From Cryptomeria japonica (lineage: Eukaryota; Streptophyta; Pinopsida; Cupressales; Cupressaceae), in NCBI RefSeq assembly GCF_030272615.1, contig NC_081412.1:548234488-548298487 (forward strand): DNA of 64,000 nucleotides, written 5' to 3'. The notes under the pieces were generated by a model that saw only the letters and a program-made list of their open reading frames with translations, did not search any database and had not been told where the DNA came from. Positions 36,210 through 46,369 of the stretch are shown one piece after another. Numbering within the stretch: the first letter of the stretch is position 1; every line of letters begins with the position of its first letter. A program made the translations under genes and the position numbers.

Positions 36210-37242
36210 TGTAATACCCTAAAAATGGTCATCTAAACCATGATCCCCAATCTCGACAACATCACCAAGATCCTAACCAAAGGAAATTAAATAAATCTTG
36301 AGCACACAATTAATTTCTAAAATCATTAATGTCACATGGCAAATTAATCAACCAATATTAATTAAATGTTTATTTAATTAATTAAATCATTCCAAGTAAA
36401 TCATTTTAAAACCAATTATCCTATTTATTTTTATTGAATATCCTAGCATATTTAATTAAATAAATCAATTTGCCATTAAATCATCAAAAAATGAATTAAT
36501 TGACAAAAAAAGAATTAAAAATTGAGAAAAGAAATCAAATAGAAATAATCTTGAATTTTTTTTTAAAAATTGATAAATAATCTCAGAGAAAGCAATTAAA
36601 ACAATTAAATATTAAAATTGAATGAAATAGAGAATAAATCAGTTTTTTCCTGATTTTATCTTAATTTTAGTTCAATTTCCTTTAAAACTAAGAAAAGCAT
36701 CCAATCGCATCAATTCACCTGGATTGTGCTTCCTCTTGGAAAATCTTGACTACTCATCATCATTTGATCTCAGCCGTTGGTTTCTTTCTGAATTTTCTAT
36801 AAATTCAGGCTCTCATCTCTCATTCAAGGATCCTGGAGAATATATTGTTATTATGTTGTTTTTGCTCTAGGTTCATTGATAATTTGCATTGAGATATTGC
36901 ATATTAGTTATTTCATATTGCTTAAATCATTTAGCTTAAATATTCATATATTGCTTAAATCATGTTAGATTAACCTTGCATATCTAGCTTAAATCTTGCA
37001 TCCATTTAGCTCATATTCATGCTGATATAGATTTAAAAATCCTTCATTTAGGTGTTGTCTAGTCACTGGATAGCTTAGCAATTTGAGAGCAATCTAAACT
37101 CGCATCTACTAGAAGGCAATGGGTCGCTTTGTAATGGTTTATTATTCATTGATTATTGATTTACTAACCATGCATCTAAAGACTTAATTGAAGTGTTGTG
37201 TATTCCAGATACAGATACAGTTCCACTTTTCACACACACACA
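36210..37242 (+). repeat. Element B 3' LTR
   Basis: This 1033-bp repeat of 1425-2453 starts TGTAATACCC and ends with a CA run. The TATA box is at 36798-36805. It is followed by ACTAT. Confidence 0.93.
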
Positions 37243-37247
37243 ACTAT

Positions 37248-37625
37248 AAGAAGTGTTGTATGCGCTAAAAGAAGTGTCATATGCACTAAAAGAAGTGTCA
37301 TATGCACTAAAAGAAGTGACAAAAAAATATTTTTTTTCTCTCTATTTTGTATGTGCTAAAATAGAGATTGTATACGCTACAAGAAGTGTTGTATGCACTA
37401 AAAGAAGTTCCAAATGTGCTAAAAGAAGTATCAAATGTGCCACATAATTATTTATATGCACCAAAATAGGTCACAGATGTGCTACAAAACATAATATATG
37501 CGCTACAAAAAATAAGAGATGCACTAGAAGAAAGTGCATATGCGCTAAACCAAGGTTATGCGTGTTCAAAAATTCCTACAGATCATCCTACAGAAAAAAA
37601 GTTATAAATGTCTAAAAATGGAGTT
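37248..37625 (-). repeat. GCGCTA motif array in the C leader
   Basis: Tandem and near-tandem copies of TATG(C)GCTAAAAGAAGTG, exact at 37255-37320 (about 22-bp period) and decayed to 37560. On the C sense strand this reads CACTTCTTTTAGCGCATA, recalling the TTTTAGCGC motif in the A leader. The array continues on the far side of B (TGTATGCGCTAT, 1413-1424), so B inserted inside it. Confidence 0.8.
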
Positions 37626-37645
37626 GAGCCCCACGGTGGGTGCCA
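37626..37645 (-). other. Primer-binding site of element C (tRNA-Lys type)
   Basis: On the minus strand this reads TGGCACCCACCGTGGGGCTC, one mismatch from the complement of the plant tRNA-Lys(CUU) 3' end. It starts five bases from the C LTR. Confidence 0.85.
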
Positions 37646-37650
37646 ATTAA

Positions 37651-38924
37651 TGTATGCCGGAAATGTGGGATCAACCTGCAATAATGAATAACACTTCAAA
37701 CATACACATGAAACATTGCATTAGAGTTAGAAATCAAAACAAAAAAAAGAAGGTTAATGAATCAAAACTCTTTAAAATCATTCCATGCTCCTCTATCTCT
37801 AAAGATCTCTAAGATTCAAGGTGGCCCTCACTTGGAAGAGCACTTGATCCTCAAGATGACAACCTAGAGAATGATATTTAAATGATTCTAGGATCAAAAT
37901 GGATGCAACTATGATCCTAGTGAATGATCTAGATATGAAACTAGATAATGATATGGTGCAAGATATTGATATGAAGCTAAAACTAATATGAAAATGATAC
38001 TAAAATGAAGCTAACATGATATATCTAAGATTATAATGCTATAAATAATGATCTAAAATGCTATTCTATCAAAGAGAGATAATGTGCTTAATGTTATGAG
38101 ACTATAATGTAGATGCATAAAACTTGAAATGGAGAATGAAGAATGAGAGCTCTATTTATAGGGAAAATAGGGCAATGGAGGGTTGAGATTGAATAATCTC
38201 AACAAGGGCTAGGATTGAAAGTTACTCAATCCATGTTTACAATTTTTACCAATGAAATGGTGACAATTATCAACAAGAGGTGGCTTGAGAGGAGATGCAA
38301 GAGGCATTAAATGCCTGAGAAGACATGAAGGTTACCTTAGGAGGTTGGGTGAAGGTTGGGTTAGGGTCATCCATTGGATAAAGCTTTTACCCAAGGGGTA
38401 AACTCTTGTGCAATGGCTAATAGGATAACAAAGGTTAAAGCCATGGGTGCTTGATAAGACCCTTGGGTTAGATGAGGGTTAAGTTAGAGAGAAAGTCTCT
38501 AACTATGAGGGGAAGGTTGAGTTAACCATTAATGGTTTAGAAGAATTTGGGGACAAATTACAAATTTGAGGGAACTCAACAAGTTATCTTGTTAAAGAAA
38601 TATAGCCTTAAAGGCATTTAGAAGACTTTCCTCCAAATTTGAGAAGTGGCCTCCTCAAACTTAGGTAAATGACATGTTTAGAGGGATTCAAGATAAATAA
38701 GATAGTTTAGAAGAATCTGCAAGGGTCAACTAAAATAAAATGATTTATTTAATTAAAGGCTAGAAAAGGTTTAGATGAATTTAATTAAATAAATTGAGTA
38801 ATTCATTTAATCAAATAGATGAAAATGAAAAAATTAATTAAATAAGATTTAATTAATAGGGGGGTGGGGTTTAAATAAATATTAAATATTTATTTAAGAA
38901 GATGGTCATATTTTTACGTCTACA
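37651..38924 (-). repeat. Element C 5' LTR
   Basis: On the minus strand this 1274-bp LTR begins TGTAGACGTAAAAA and ends CCGGCATACA, next to a primer site. It has TATAAATA at 38160-38153 and a hairpin at 38203-38182, 21 bp upstream of the TATA box. The AT-rich 5' half resembles the A and D LTRs. The partner LTR is outside the window, so the ends rest on TG/CA and the primer site. Confidence 0.85.
38153..38203 (-). promoter_or_regulatory. U3 hairpin plus TATA box, element C LTR
   Basis: GTTGAGATT (38182-38190), a 4-base loop and AATCTCAAC (38195-38203) form a perfect 9-bp stem. TATAAATA (minus strand, 38160-38153) follows after 21 bp. Confidence 0.7.
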
Positions 38925-39620
38925 ACTATTATATGTGGATAGTTGAACCTTATGTGAGTAATTTTCTAATTACTCATTTCAGATGTCAAATAGTTTGATG
39001 CTGGAGCTTCAACATCAACACCTCGCAGTGTATTTCATTGACAATCTTTCACCCATGTAAGCTATTTATCTTTAATGTTGTTATTAAATAATATAGATCG
39101 TTTTGGTGATTGATCAATGTACTTTGTTTAATTTTTAGATGTTTGCATGAAAGACTCCTCCTGCTATTCGCGCGTAAATGGAGCGCGATGTTGTTACAAT
39201 AGTAGAAAATTCAACTGCTTTGACAAAAGTATAAGACATATTTATAAATTTAGCATTGCATTTGTTATCTTAATAATATGTTATTGAAAATTTTAATGAC
39301 ACTTTTATTTTTTTTAATTTATATTGTGATGCCTACAGGAGGGGCTTGGCACTCCAGATCATGAACGTACACAATATGTGGATGAACATTGTGATTATTT
39401 GTATGTGGTAAGTGAGTATTCTATTATATGTCATTCTAAAATTCAATTTTTGTATATGCTAACGTCATTCTTTTCAATTTATCAGGTGGAGTTAGAAAAA
39501 AGTTTGGAGAGGAGGTCGAGTGGGTGTACTTAAAAGACACCTGCATCATATACATCTCCATCCCCCTAATAGGCAAATATATCTCATGATTTGTTTCCTT
39601 CCCCTAGATGGAAATGAATA
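38925..39620 (+). pseudogene. Exon-like fragments of an unknown gene
   Basis: Four short coding-looking pieces are separated by AT-rich stretches with GT...AG borders: about 38982-39056 (donor GTAAGC), 39140-39229 (acceptor TTTTTAG, donor GTATAAG), 39340-39409 (acceptor CTACAG, donor GTAAGTGAG) and 39486-39533 (acceptor TTATCAG). Readable peptides are MERDVVTIVENSTALTK, EGLGTPDHERTQYVDEHCD and ELEKSLERRSSGC, followed by a stop. An in-frame TAA lies just before the MERD segment. This is probably the 3' end of a captured or decayed gene or transposon ORF. I do not recognise the family. Confidence 0.35.
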
Positions 39621-39628
39621 GAATAGGG

Positions 39629-39975
39629 TCCTATGTTGTATGCCTATATGGCAATTTTGAACATATGTTTTGTATTACGAATATACGAAATTCTATGTTC
39701 ATATGGATTTTGGCAAGCTCCTATTTGACTTTATTGGATATCATGTGGTATGCCTTATATGGAAATTTTGAACATATGTTTTTGTATTAAGAATACACGA
39801 AATTCTATGTTCATATGGATTTTGGCAAGCTCCTATTTGACTTTATTGGATATCATGTGGTATGCTTATATGGTAATTTTGAACATATGTTTTGTTTTAT
39901 GAATACGTGACATTCTATGTCCATATGGCCTTTGGCAAGCCTATTTTTCTGTATTGGATATATTTATTACTTTTA
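39629..39975 (+). repeat. Tandem repeat, about 112-bp unit, 3 copies
   Basis: Units containing TTCTATGTTCATATGGATTT at 39691 and 39803, and a diverged copy at 39913 (spacings 112 and 110). Each unit also has TATATGG(C/A/T)AATTTTGAACATATG. The open frame 39608-39790 lies inside it and is not a gene. Confidence 0.85.
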
Positions 39976-40382
39976 TTGGTATATAATGTTGTATGGATTT
40001 GTATATTTTTGGTTAATTCAAATCATTTATCATGGTTATCCATAATTGCAATACAAATGATCAAATGAATAATTGCACAAAGTTTATTGTTAAGTAAGCT
40101 TCAAACCTAAATATGTGTTTGTAATCCAAGACACACACTTATAGGGATCAAAAAAAGTTCAATAGTTATAGTCCAAATGAGACTATATACAGGAAACATG
40201 GAAATAACCAAAAATAGACAATGTAAGACACCATTGTACCAATACCCATTCTACAAAAATTGGCTAGCCCATACACTTCTATTCATCTAATGCATACCCT
40301 AATAGAGCTACTTTAAATGAATCCCAACAATTAATAATACTTAGGAGTATTTAGGTCTATTAATCTAATTCATACCCTAATA
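39976..40382. other. Unassigned AT-rich DNA
   Basis: No gene or clear structure. There is one local duplication: TAATCTAATTCATACCCTAATAGAG repeats in part between about 40290 and 40385. Confidence 0.4.
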
Positions 40383-42050
40383 GAGTGTCATAGCATGACC
40401 CCGTAGGATCAGACGACTCATTCATATGTCTCACAGGTGTCAAGAAACACATCACTAGAGTTTGACAACTTTTCGTGCTTTGAGCACTTAAGTGGGATGG
40501 ATGGTAGGGTGTGGCCCAGATTGATCGGATGAGTTGGAGAGAAAAAAAAAAAAATCTTTCTTAGCGTAAACCAAGCCACATGGACACGTACAAGATGACG
40601 GTTCGGTGCCACGATGAGCGGGTTGAAAGTTAGGGCATTGTGCAACTTTTCATTGAACTAATTTGACACTTTTTGTCACAACTGAGAAAGTGTCACCACG
40701 AGCAATTGTATATGAGTCTTTAAAAATTGAGAGAGGTTTATGTAGAGTGTTGTAGCATGACCTTGTAGGATCAGACGACTCATTCATATAATTCACAGGC
40801 ACCGAGAAATGTGATATCAAATATTGACAGAGGCTTTTGATTCTACCTAAATTGAGATAGGCTTTTTTAGAGTTCCATCTCAAAACCTCGTAGGATCAAA
40901 CAAATCATTCTTATGTGTCACCAAGGTCAAGAAATGTGATGCCAAATTTTGACAATTTTCACACTTGAGCACTTTAGGGATTTTGCTACTAGGGTGTGGC
41001 CCGCATCAATTGGGTGAGTTCGGTAGAGGAACAAAGGAATTCCTAGGGTAAAAATGGCCTCCTATATGCATACGCATTGATGGTTCATTTCCACGATGAG
41101 AAGATTGAAAGATGGGGCATTGTGCAACTTTGCATTGTACTGATGTGACGCTTTTTATCGCAACCGAGAAAGTGTCACCACAAGCAATTGGATCAGATTC
41201 TACCTAAACCGAGAGAGGATTTTTTAGAGTGTCATCTCAGGGCCCCATAGGATCAGATGGATCATTCTTACATGTCACCAACATCGAGAAACACAATGCC
41301 TAATTTTGATAATTTTTCACATGTTGAGCACTTTAGGGATTTCGCTGCTAGGGTGTGGCCCACATTGATTAGGTGAGTTTGATAGAGGAACAAAGGAATT
41401 CCTAGGGTAAAACCAGCCACCCAGATGCATACATACTGAGTGTTCATTACCAATATGAGTGAATTGAAAGATGGGGCATTGTGCAACTTTTCATTGTACT
41501 CATGTGATGCTTTTTGTCGCAATCGAGAAAGTGTCACCACAAGCAATTGGATTAGAGTCTACCTAAACTGAGAGAGGATTTTTTAGAGTGAAATCTCACA
41601 ACCCCGTAGGATTAGATGACTTGTTCTTATGTGTCACCAATGTCGAGAAGCGCGATGGTGAATTCTGACAAATTTTCACACTTTGAGCACTTTAGGGATT
41701 TCGCTACTAGGGTGTGGCTCGCATTGATCAGGTGAGTTTGATAGAGGAATGATGGAATTCCTAGGGTAAACCTAACCACCTAGATATGTATGCACTGACG
41801 GTTCATTGCCACGATGAGCAACTTGAAATATGGGGCATTGTGCAGCTTTTCATTGTATTCATGTGATGTTTTTTGTCGCAATCGAGAAAGTGTCGCCACA
41901 AGCAATTAGATCAGAGTCTACCTAAACCGAGAGAGGATTTTTTAGAGTGACATATCATGACTACATAGGATCAGATGAATTGTTCTTACTTGTCACTAAC
42001 ATTGAGAAAAATGATGTTGAATTTTGACGATTTTTCACACTTTGAGTGAT
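40383..42050. repeat. Tandem satellite, about 358-bp unit
   Basis: Unit headers of the type GAGTGTCAT...GTAGGATCAGA start at 40383, 40745, 40870, 41227, 41586 and 41945, giving spacings of 362, 125, 357, 359 and 359 bp. The second unit is truncated. Each full unit repeats GAGCACTT, TAGGGTGTGGC, GGCATTGTGCAACTTT and AAGTGTC(A/G)CCAC. The copies are diverged, so this is an old array. Minus-strand open frames here (40418-40645, 41268-41546) are repeats of the unit. Confidence 0.88.
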
Positions 42051-42277
42051 TGACAACAAATGAGCAATTTTTACATCTTTTACCATATTAGCCTAAAACT
42101 TCACAAAATGATCCCATGTGATCTCTAATGGTCAAAAATGAAATTATTTAGAAAAAAACACACAAAAGAAGACAAAACCATAAATTTTTTATATTACAAT
42201 GCCTCGAGTTGTCAAAAAATACAAGTCATGTACATATATCCAAATATGATTGAGATTACAATTTTTTGCATTTACAT

Positions 42278-45200
42278 TTAATCCAATGGACCATCTAGAT
42301 CTTCTCTACTCTTTATCATATCTATTATGGCATCATGTTTAGACTCATGAACCTTCCATAGGTTCTTGTTTAGTGGTCTACCCCCATATCTGATCAAATG
42401 AACATTTGAAGCTACAACAAGGTTAGAATAATGAAGAATCTTCCTATGTGTCTCGAAGTCCTTGAACAAAAACAAGCTAGACTTCTTCACTGGGTACCTT
42501 CTAAGCCATGTACCAGTAACAACATGATCCTATGAGGTACTCAATATTTTCTCCATCTACCACAGGGCCATACAATTTCTTTTTTGCATCCACACAATGA
42601 CACAGGTAATAATTTGTTCCTTCTTTCTTTGTCTTCACCTGCAATAACAACATAAACATGCCCTGCAATGATAAAGTGAGAAGAATTTAGCAAACACCTA
42701 AGGTAAAATATTGAAGTACAAAAATTTGCATGTGGATCATTTACTTGGTTGGACTAAATCTGACACACGGTCGGAGTCAACTGATGCTTCCATCTGTGTG
42801 AGTTGTAGTGCACTCAGAGGTCGATATGTCTCAAGTGGGATTAGAGGCCTCATACACCATTCATCCACCCACTCCTTTAACTTACACTCATTATAGGCAC
42901 CATCTCTACATCAAGAACAATAACATGCCATTCATCATGTATGGATAGTCCATGAACCTACATTAGAGCTTTCAAAAGAGTGTAGCTCACTTGATCATGT
43001 CAATGTACAACAATCTTTGAATTTTGCAATGTTAGTATCATCTACCAACCAAAAAAATCCATGAACTGAAGACTTACCTTGATTACCTGGATCCATTGTA
43101 CCATTTCACCATATAACAATTGATTTTACATCTTTCAAGTTTGCATTCTCTTTGTACTTTAACTCTTTTCATGCTAAAGCTCTTTTAATACATGCTCTTG
43201 ATGTTCCCCTTTTCCACGCCCAACCTCAGAGAAATTCCACATATGTCAAACAAGAGTCAAATTATGCATCCTACTCAACCAATAAAAAATCTAAGAGTTA
43301 TTAAATTGCAATGCACAATTATCTGACCATATGTTATGTTGACAGAATGATATGCCTCGGCTAGCCAAATCATTGTATAATATTCGAAAACAACCTTGCA
43401 CAAACTCTATAGAGTATGAGAGATCATCACTGATGTAAAAATGATACTTCCTCAATATCTTCCTTTCCTCCTCCATACTAGCATGTGCATGAATGAATTG
43501 TATATACACAAATATAGCAACTTGTGTGGAGTTATAATATTGCAATTGCACCTCATTTTGCGGTTGTAGTGTGTAGTTCTATGCAAAGTCAACAATTGAA
43601 ATGATTGTATCAAGTGGAAATGTGTCGTTGCATAACTTAAATTGTGAGTCCAACCAACAAGCTCGATGGTTATGCCTTTCATACTCTACACTATATTCTC
43701 ATGAAAGATGCCCATAAACTAATACATTGGAATTTTCTCACTAACCAATTCACACCTTTTTTCTTCTTTTCCATCTTTTAGCATATAGGCCACTGTCTTA
43801 TATTTTCCAAATTCCACTAATTCATTACCAATTTCTTGTCCAATATCCATATGTTGACAAATTTGTAAATATTACAATCCACCACAATAAGCACATGTGC
43901 CATCCAAGCAACACTTATTGTAATATAGTTGACCATCTACTCTTTCACATAAGATGCTAGATATGAATTCCCTTGAAGATGTCGGTGGACCATCTATGTT
44001 GCATTCCTACAAAATATTGTTAGCATGCAAATCTATAAATATGTGTTGATAAAAATCATAATGGTTAGAAAATTTGATATGTACTCTACAACAACAAGTT
44101 GTGCATGTGTGATTTATTTTGACATAAAAAGGCTTTACCATTTCAAATAATTTGTGACTAACTTTAATTTGAGGATACATACGTTGAAACTTGGCAAAAA
44201 ATTGTGTTTGAGTCATATCCAAATTTTTTTTTGGATGTGGATCACGAATTTTACTTCCAATCCTCTTTCTTACAACATCTCTTTGATTTGGAGAGACCCT
44301 TGTCTTATTCTTCCAAAAATATTCAATTAGGGATCTCAAGGCTTCAACAATTGCTTTATCTTTCCGTGGTAATCTACTAGAAAATGCCCATAACTCATTG
44401 TTATATGAATCCTCCACTCTTTGTCGCCTTCCCATAACTCTCATTAGAGTTTGTCTACTTATCTTCAATTTTTTACTTTTCTTTCTAATGAGGTGAGGTT
44501 TCTTAATTTAAGTTCTTACAATTGTTGATGTATTGACACATCGTGTGACATTACTATCTTTTGTGCGTGAGTTAGAACCCACACTATCATATGCATTCAT
44601 CAAATTCTTCACAATAGATTTGTCGCTTGATTCAATCAATGTTCTTAGCTCAAGAATATTCACTATGGGCCTAAATTTCAGATTTCTAATCATTTCAACA
44701 AATAGTTGACACCTTCCTATCTCATTTAAAGGCTCAAATAATATTTTCCATATCCGATTAGCATGTCTTTGACAAGTACGCTTTGAAATCTTGTCAACCA
44801 TTGGTTTTAAACTATTAGCATCAATATCAATCAAATACTTAGGCTTTCTATGAAAAACTCTAGGAGGTGTTCTCAAAATTTGAGTTACCTCAATATTAGG
44901 AATGCCAACAACATTAGGGATAGATGGCATACCTTCAACCGAAGATTAAAATGATGACATACCTTTACATTAAGGTGTACAAGATGGTGTAGTTCCAACA
45001 TTTGATGTCAACCGTGATGTACTTGCAACGTCAAATTTTATAGAGGGAGTTCATTCAATACGAGATGTTGTAGATGCCAACGGTCTACCAATAAGAGATG
45101 GTGTTCCTTCAACTTGAGATGTAAGAGATGGTGTTCCTTCAACTTGAATTGTGGTAGATGACATGCTCTCAACCCTGGGATTCAATTATCTCATTGCACG

Positions 45201-45410
45201 AAGGTTTTACATCCGTTGCCTTTGTGTAGCCAATTTTGTCTCTCTCTTAGATTGGATAGATATTTCACGTTCCTCTTCAATTGGCACCTCTTCTTCTATG
45301 GTATTCAATTTTCTTGCTTCACAAAGTTGTCTCATTCCTTCTTATTTTTTTGCATTCTTAGCTTCACGCTCTTTCGGTGTTACATCTTTTGGTCATTTCC
45401 TCGACATGCT
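42278..45410 (-). pseudogene. Degenerate long ORF of an unrecognised, possibly transposase-like family
   Basis: From ATG at 45410 a single minus-strand frame runs to 44007 with several in-frame stops (for example after MSRK, before CKGMSS, and near 44500). It starts with a charged segment (PKEREAKNAKK), then has a tandem VEGTPSLTSQ repeat and blocks HRKPKYLIDIDANSLKP and WKNKTRVSPNQRDVVRKR. A Cys cluster TCTTCCC is near 44090. Continuing pieces in shifted frames give a HFYISDDLSY segment, then HNIWSDNC (about 43340), a GRGKGEH relic (about 43210) and a C-terminal GTWLRRYPV piece ending at 42278. The spacing of a WSD-type motif and a GKG-H motif suggests a nuclease or transposase-like domain, but this is inference. 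A plant host gene is less likely given the decay. Confidence 0.5.
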
Positions 45411-46369
45411 GATGATGATTTCTACATGTACATGCACATAAAAGAGAATAAAGTTAGTTCATAAAGAGATTTCAAGAGGCATAAGGGGCAGTCCTAATGC
45501 ACCTATGACTATCCTAATTATGCATATGTTAAAATGAATATATGAAATTGAAATTATTTCACGTATTCTTTTTTTAAATTATTTCAGAAGATCTTAAAAA
45601 GGATGTATGGAATTGCAAATTTTGTTTTAAACCACTAAACAAATAATTTTCTTATGCAACTTCCTTCAAATGCATTGTTACATCTAATGTAATTCTAATA
45701 GGATTATAATCAATTTTGACATAACACTTTTATTCTAACATTTAAACAAAATAAAACTTAATAAGTCTTTGAATTCTAAAAACACCATAAGTATTTGAAT
45801 TCTAAAAACACCTTGCATCAAATGTCAACACCATGCAAAAAGATTTTTTTTGTCTGATCATGCGCAGAAAGAAAACAAAATGAGAGAATGTGGGCTTGGA
45901 TCATGGATCAAGGGTCCCATATAACTGTTTTTTAGTGCAGCTCATTTGGCTAGCGCCAAATATGGCACTAGCCAAATGACTTCCATTGAAATTTTTTACC
46001 TTTGATAAATTTGGAAATTTTTGGGAGAGTGATAAGAGGATAACAAAAAGAGAGAAGGGAGGTGAAAAGTGAGAGACAAACACAGAAAAATGACCCTCAC
46101 CCATAAGCCTTTTGGCCTCAATCATAAACTCCAAACTCTATACAAATACTCTAGAAAGTCAAGTATACACCAAATAGAGTAAAACATGTAATCAATACCC
46201 CTAACCCTATAATATATACTCTATACCCTATAGTTTGATAGCCATAACCATAAAACTTAAACCATTTAAACCCTATAAAAAATACCCTAGATTTTATGTC
46301 CCAATATGCTAAATCCTTGACCCTATACAATAACCATAGAATCTATAACCCCATATGCTAAACTATATG
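45411..46369. other. Unassigned AT-rich DNA with a palindrome
   Basis: No gene supported. A perfect 11-bp inverted repeat, CATTTGGCTAG (45943-45953) / CTAGCCAAATG (45968-45978), encloses GCGCCAAATATGGC. Related GCCAAAT palindromes lie on the other side of the purine tract (49740-49885). 46190-46330 has loose CCCTATA/ACCCTA runs. Confidence 0.45.

Larger units (their letters stand above)
1425..37242 (+). mobile_element. Element B: Tat-type Ty3/gypsy retrotransposon, interrupted by element A
   Basis: This complete but decayed LTR retrotransposon has LTRs at 1425-2453 and 36210-37242, a tRNA-Lys-like primer site at 2458-2477, gag-pol at 23198-30872, an antisense PMD ORF near 32565-34520 and a polypurine tract at 36197-36209. 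Element A (3362-21873) sits in its leader, so B itself is about 17.3 kb. It is flanked by GCTAT (1420-1424) and ACTAT (37243-37247), a 5-bp target duplication with one mismatch. LTR ends are TG...CA. The LTRs differ at several per cent of sites by eye, clearly more than the A LTRs, which fits B being older than A. Confidence 0.92.

Noticed and set aside
37251-37340. Possible CRISPR-like regular repeats
   Set aside because: The 22-bp GCGCTAAAAGAAG units are contiguous without unique spacers and sit in a eukaryotic retroelement leader.
40418-41546. Minus-strand frames with similar peptides (75-92 aa), suggesting a small gene family
   Set aside because: They are the translated unit of the 358-bp tandem repeat and differ in frame and length from unit to unit.
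46190-46330. ACCCTA/CCCTATA runs resembling plant telomere repeat
   Set aside because: No perfect tandem CCCTAAA array is present. Spacing is irregular and the sequence is simply AT-rich with ACCC words.
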